DNA from: Halieaceae bacterium
GTDB lineage: Bacteria; Pseudomonadota; Gammaproteobacteria; Pseudomonadales; Halieaceae
Assembly (NCBI GenBank): GCA_009886815.1
Contig: QXYP01000059.1
Span: forward strand, 1 to 7,724
DNA: 7,724 nucleotides
Direction of reading: 5' to 3'
Made by a program: the position numbers and the translations under genes. Within the stretch, counting starts at the first letter, position 1. Each line of letters opens with the position of its first letter. This document shows positions 6,049 through 7,724 of the stretch, piece after piece. The notes beneath the pieces are model-generated. The model ran no database searches. It was not told the DNA's origin and worked only from the letters and a program-made list of their open reading frames with translations.

Positions 6049-7641
6049 ATGGCGGCGTACGACACCGTTGTTATTGGTGGTGGGCATAACGGGTTAACGA
6101 CCGCAGCCTATCTCGCACGAGCGGGTCAGCGCGTCTGTGTTTTGGAGCGGCGTTCCATTGTCGGCGGTGCTGCGGTCACCGAGGAGTTTCACCCCGGCTA
6201 TCGAAATTCTGTATTTTCTTATGTGGTGAGTTTGCTTCGGCCTGAAGTTGTCAGCGATCTCGAGCTTGAGCGCTATGGCTATCAGCCCATACTGCTTGAG
6301 AATGCACTGTATCTTGATTCTCAAGGCGAATATCTGCAGTTAACGGGAGATGAGGCCCATGACCGCGCGCAGTTTGCCAAGTTTTCTTCTACCGATTACG
6401 AAGCCTATTTAGCCTTCGAACACGTGGTTGATCAGGTTGGCGGGTTACTGGCCAAGCAGTGGCTAAAAGAGCCGCCGCGATTGGGTGACCAGGGCGTGGG
6501 TGACCTAATTAGTATGCTCAAACTGGGTGTCGATGTATTCCGTCTCGATGCTGAATCGCGCTGGCGCTTAATGCAATTTTTTATTGGGGCTCCGGAGACC
6601 ATTATTGATCGATGGTTTGAAAGCCCCAAGGTTAAGGCGATGATTGCTGCGCATATTATGCCCGCCAACTACGCACCGCTGAGTCAGCCCGGCGCGAGTT
6701 TAGCCATGTTGCATCATGCTGTGGGTGAAATTGGGGGGCGCAAGGGTGCCTGGGGTATTGTGAAAGGAGGCATGGGGAGCATCACGCAAGCCATGGCGCA
6801 GTCGGGCCAGGCCCATGGTCTGGAAATAAGAACAGACGCCTCAGTGGCGCGTATTAACGTTGAGGACGGGCGGGTCTGCGGGGTGACATTGGAAAATGGC
6901 GAGGTGATACGCGCCCGGGCGGTGGCAGCCAACACCGACCCAAAGCGAACGTTTCTAACGTTATTGGGTGCTGAGCATTTGCCGGCTTCTTTCGCTAGAG
7001 ATATCGGTGCCTTCCGTCAGGAGTCTGCGTCCTTAAGAATGAACTTGGCGTTGTCTGAGCTCCCCCATTTTTCTGCATTGCCCGGTGGCGGTGAGCCGGG
7101 TGCCCACCATCGATCGAGCATTACCCTGATTGAAAGCGCTCAACATCTCAATGAGGCATTTCACAGTGCACGCAGCGGCATACCGGCTAATCCGCCAATT
7201 ATTGAGGCGATCATTCCCAGTAGCCTCGATGCTGACCTCACCGATAAGCCAGGGCACCATGTGATGAGTTTGTTGTGTAAATATATGCCGTATACCCTGA
7301 GCGAAGGGCAGTCTTGGGATGACCGTAAGCCGGCGGTGGTTGCGCAAATTTTGGACTATCTTGAGAGGTTTATACCGGACATAAGGCGTATTTTGGTGGG
7401 TCACCAGTGCATGACGCCGCTGGATTTGGAGCGGGTGCTGGGAATGACGGGTGGAGATATTTGTCACGGTCGATTGGAACCCGATCAACTGTTTAATATG
7501 CGCCCACACCCCGATGCGGCGCAGTACGCAACACCGGTTCCCGGCCTTTACCTGTGTGGCTCTGGAGCACACCCGGGTGGCGGTGTCACCGGCGCGCCAG
7601 GACACAATGCCGCGCAACGCATTCTTCGCGACCTTAAATAA
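6049..7641 (+). CDS. FAD-dependent oxidoreductase, PYROXD2-like (phytoene desaturase superfamily)
   Basis: A 530-residue flavoprotein of the COG1233-type amine oxidase/phytoene desaturase superfamily. The N terminus has the dinucleotide-binding fold: GGGHNG at residues 10-15 (GxGxxG) and the ribose-binding E33 in VLERR, followed by VGGAAVTEEFHPGYR, which is typical of the PYROXD2 group. The C-terminal FAD-contact segment PGLYLCGSGAHPGGG and TGAPGHNAA (about 499-524) is intact. The length is normal for the group. It lacks a signal peptide and is probably cytoplasmic or membrane-associated. The phytoene desaturase name should not be taken as function: no carotenoid genes (crtB, crtE) are nearby and PYROXD2 proteins have no settled reaction. 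It follows the MOSC gene by 5 bases and is likely in the same operon. No further gene is visible to its right in the window. Substrate unknown. Confidence 0.93.
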   Translation: MAAYDTVVIGGGHNGLTTAAYLARAGQRVCVLERRSIVGGAAVTEEFHPGYRNSVFSYVVSLLRPEVVSDLELERYGYQPILLENALYLDSQGEYLQLTGDEAHDRAQFAKFSSTDYEAYLAFEHVVDQVGGLLAKQWLKEPPRLGDQGVGDLISMLKLGVDVFRLDAESRWRLMQFFIGAPETIIDRWFESPKVKAMIAAHIMPANYAPLSQPGASLAMLHHAVGEIGGRKGAWGIVKGGMGSITQAMAQSGQAHGLEIRTDASVARINVEDGRVCGVTLENGEVIRARAVAANTDPKRTFLTLLGAEHLPASFARDIGAFRQESASLRMNLALSELPHFSALPGGGEPGAHHRSSITLIESAQHLNEAFHSARSGIPANPPIIEAIIPSSLDADLTDKPGHHVMSLLCKYMPYTLSEGQSWDDRKPAVVAQILDYLERFIPDIRRILVGHQCMTPLDLERVLGMTGGDICHGRLEPDQLFNMRPHPDAAQYATPVPGLYLCGSGAHPGGGVTGAPGHNAAQRILRDLK

Positions 7642-7643
7642 AG

Positions 7644-7680
7644 CACGGCTGTCAGCATTACCCTTGGTTTAAGAGCCGTG
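7644..7680. terminator. Inverted repeat after the oxidoreductase, weak terminator candidate
   Basis: CACGGCT (7644-7650) and AGCCGTG (7674-7680) form a perfect 7-bp stem with a 23-base loop, starting 2 bases past the stop codon. On the plus strand no T run follows. On the minus strand the stem is followed by CTTTATTTAA, so it might instead serve a leftward transcript from beyond the window. The long loop makes a strong terminator unlikely. Confidence 0.3.
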
Positions 7681-7681
7681 T

Positions 7682-7712
7682 ACAAGAGCAGTTCACAAGA
7701 GCAGTTCACAAG
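7682..7712. repeat. 13-base tandem repeat, 2.4 copies
   Basis: The unit ACAAGAGCAGTTC occurs exactly twice in tandem (7682-7694 and 7695-7707), followed by a partial ACAAG (7708-7712). It lies in non-coding sequence after the oxidoreductase gene. It could be slippage or a binding site; it continues no farther in the visible sequence. Confidence 0.85.
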
Positions 7713-7724
7713 GCCCTAAAAGAC

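Noticed and set aside
7033..7617. 194-residue open frame on the minus strand
   Set aside because: It lies opposite the strongly supported oxidoreductase gene, shows no domain character and is composition-driven.
6049..7641. Carotenoid phytoene desaturase (crtI) assignment
   Set aside because: The N-terminal motifs fit the PYROXD2-like branch better and no carotenoid biosynthesis gene is nearby.
1..7724. CRISPR array, tRNA, rRNA, or anti-phage system
   Set aside because: No regularly spaced repeats, tRNA cloverleaf or defence-type domains were seen on either strand.

Overview
The window reads as a chromosomal accessory region of a free-living, aerobic, probably marine gammaproteobacterium. 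This is inferred from moderate GC, proteobacterial Shine-Dalgarno sites, a BCCT compatible-solute transporter, an exported FGly-type sulfatase, and protein families common in marine Gammaproteobacteria. No rRNA, tRNA or housekeeping marker is present to confirm the lineage.

Layout: positions 1-303 carry no gene, only a weak hairpin that could end the leftward transcript. A BCCT transporter gene runs leftward from a GTG at 1914 to 304. A 283-base divergent spacer (1915-2197) follows; it holds a duplicated 13-base near-palindromic element and a perfect 10-base palindrome. An exported M24-family (Xaa-Pro peptidase/creatinase-like) metalloprotein runs rightward (2198-3568). A 424-base spacer (3569-3992) contains overlapping alternative hairpins and a lone -10-like box. 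Then come three rightward genes: an exported sulfatase (3993-5393), a stand-alone MOSC-domain protein (5471-6043) and a PYROXD2-like FAD oxidoreductase (6049-7641). The right edge (7642-7724) has a long-loop inverted repeat and a 13-base tandem repeat.

How the genes may work together: the transporter and the M24 gene are divergently transcribed, and each has one copy of the repeated element in its 5' region, so shared regulation is plausible. The MOSC and oxidoreductase genes are 5 bases apart and likely cotranscribed, perhaps with the sulfatase 77 bases upstream. Uptake of a quaternary ammonium or sulfonium solute, periplasmic hydrolysis and intracellular redox or sulfur chemistry could form one catabolic theme. 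No substrate can be read from the sequence, and a single pathway is conjecture. All five proteins belong to known families and keep their key residues. I see no clear evidence of a wholly new system; the best leads are the duplicated element and the MOSC/PYROXD2-like pair.
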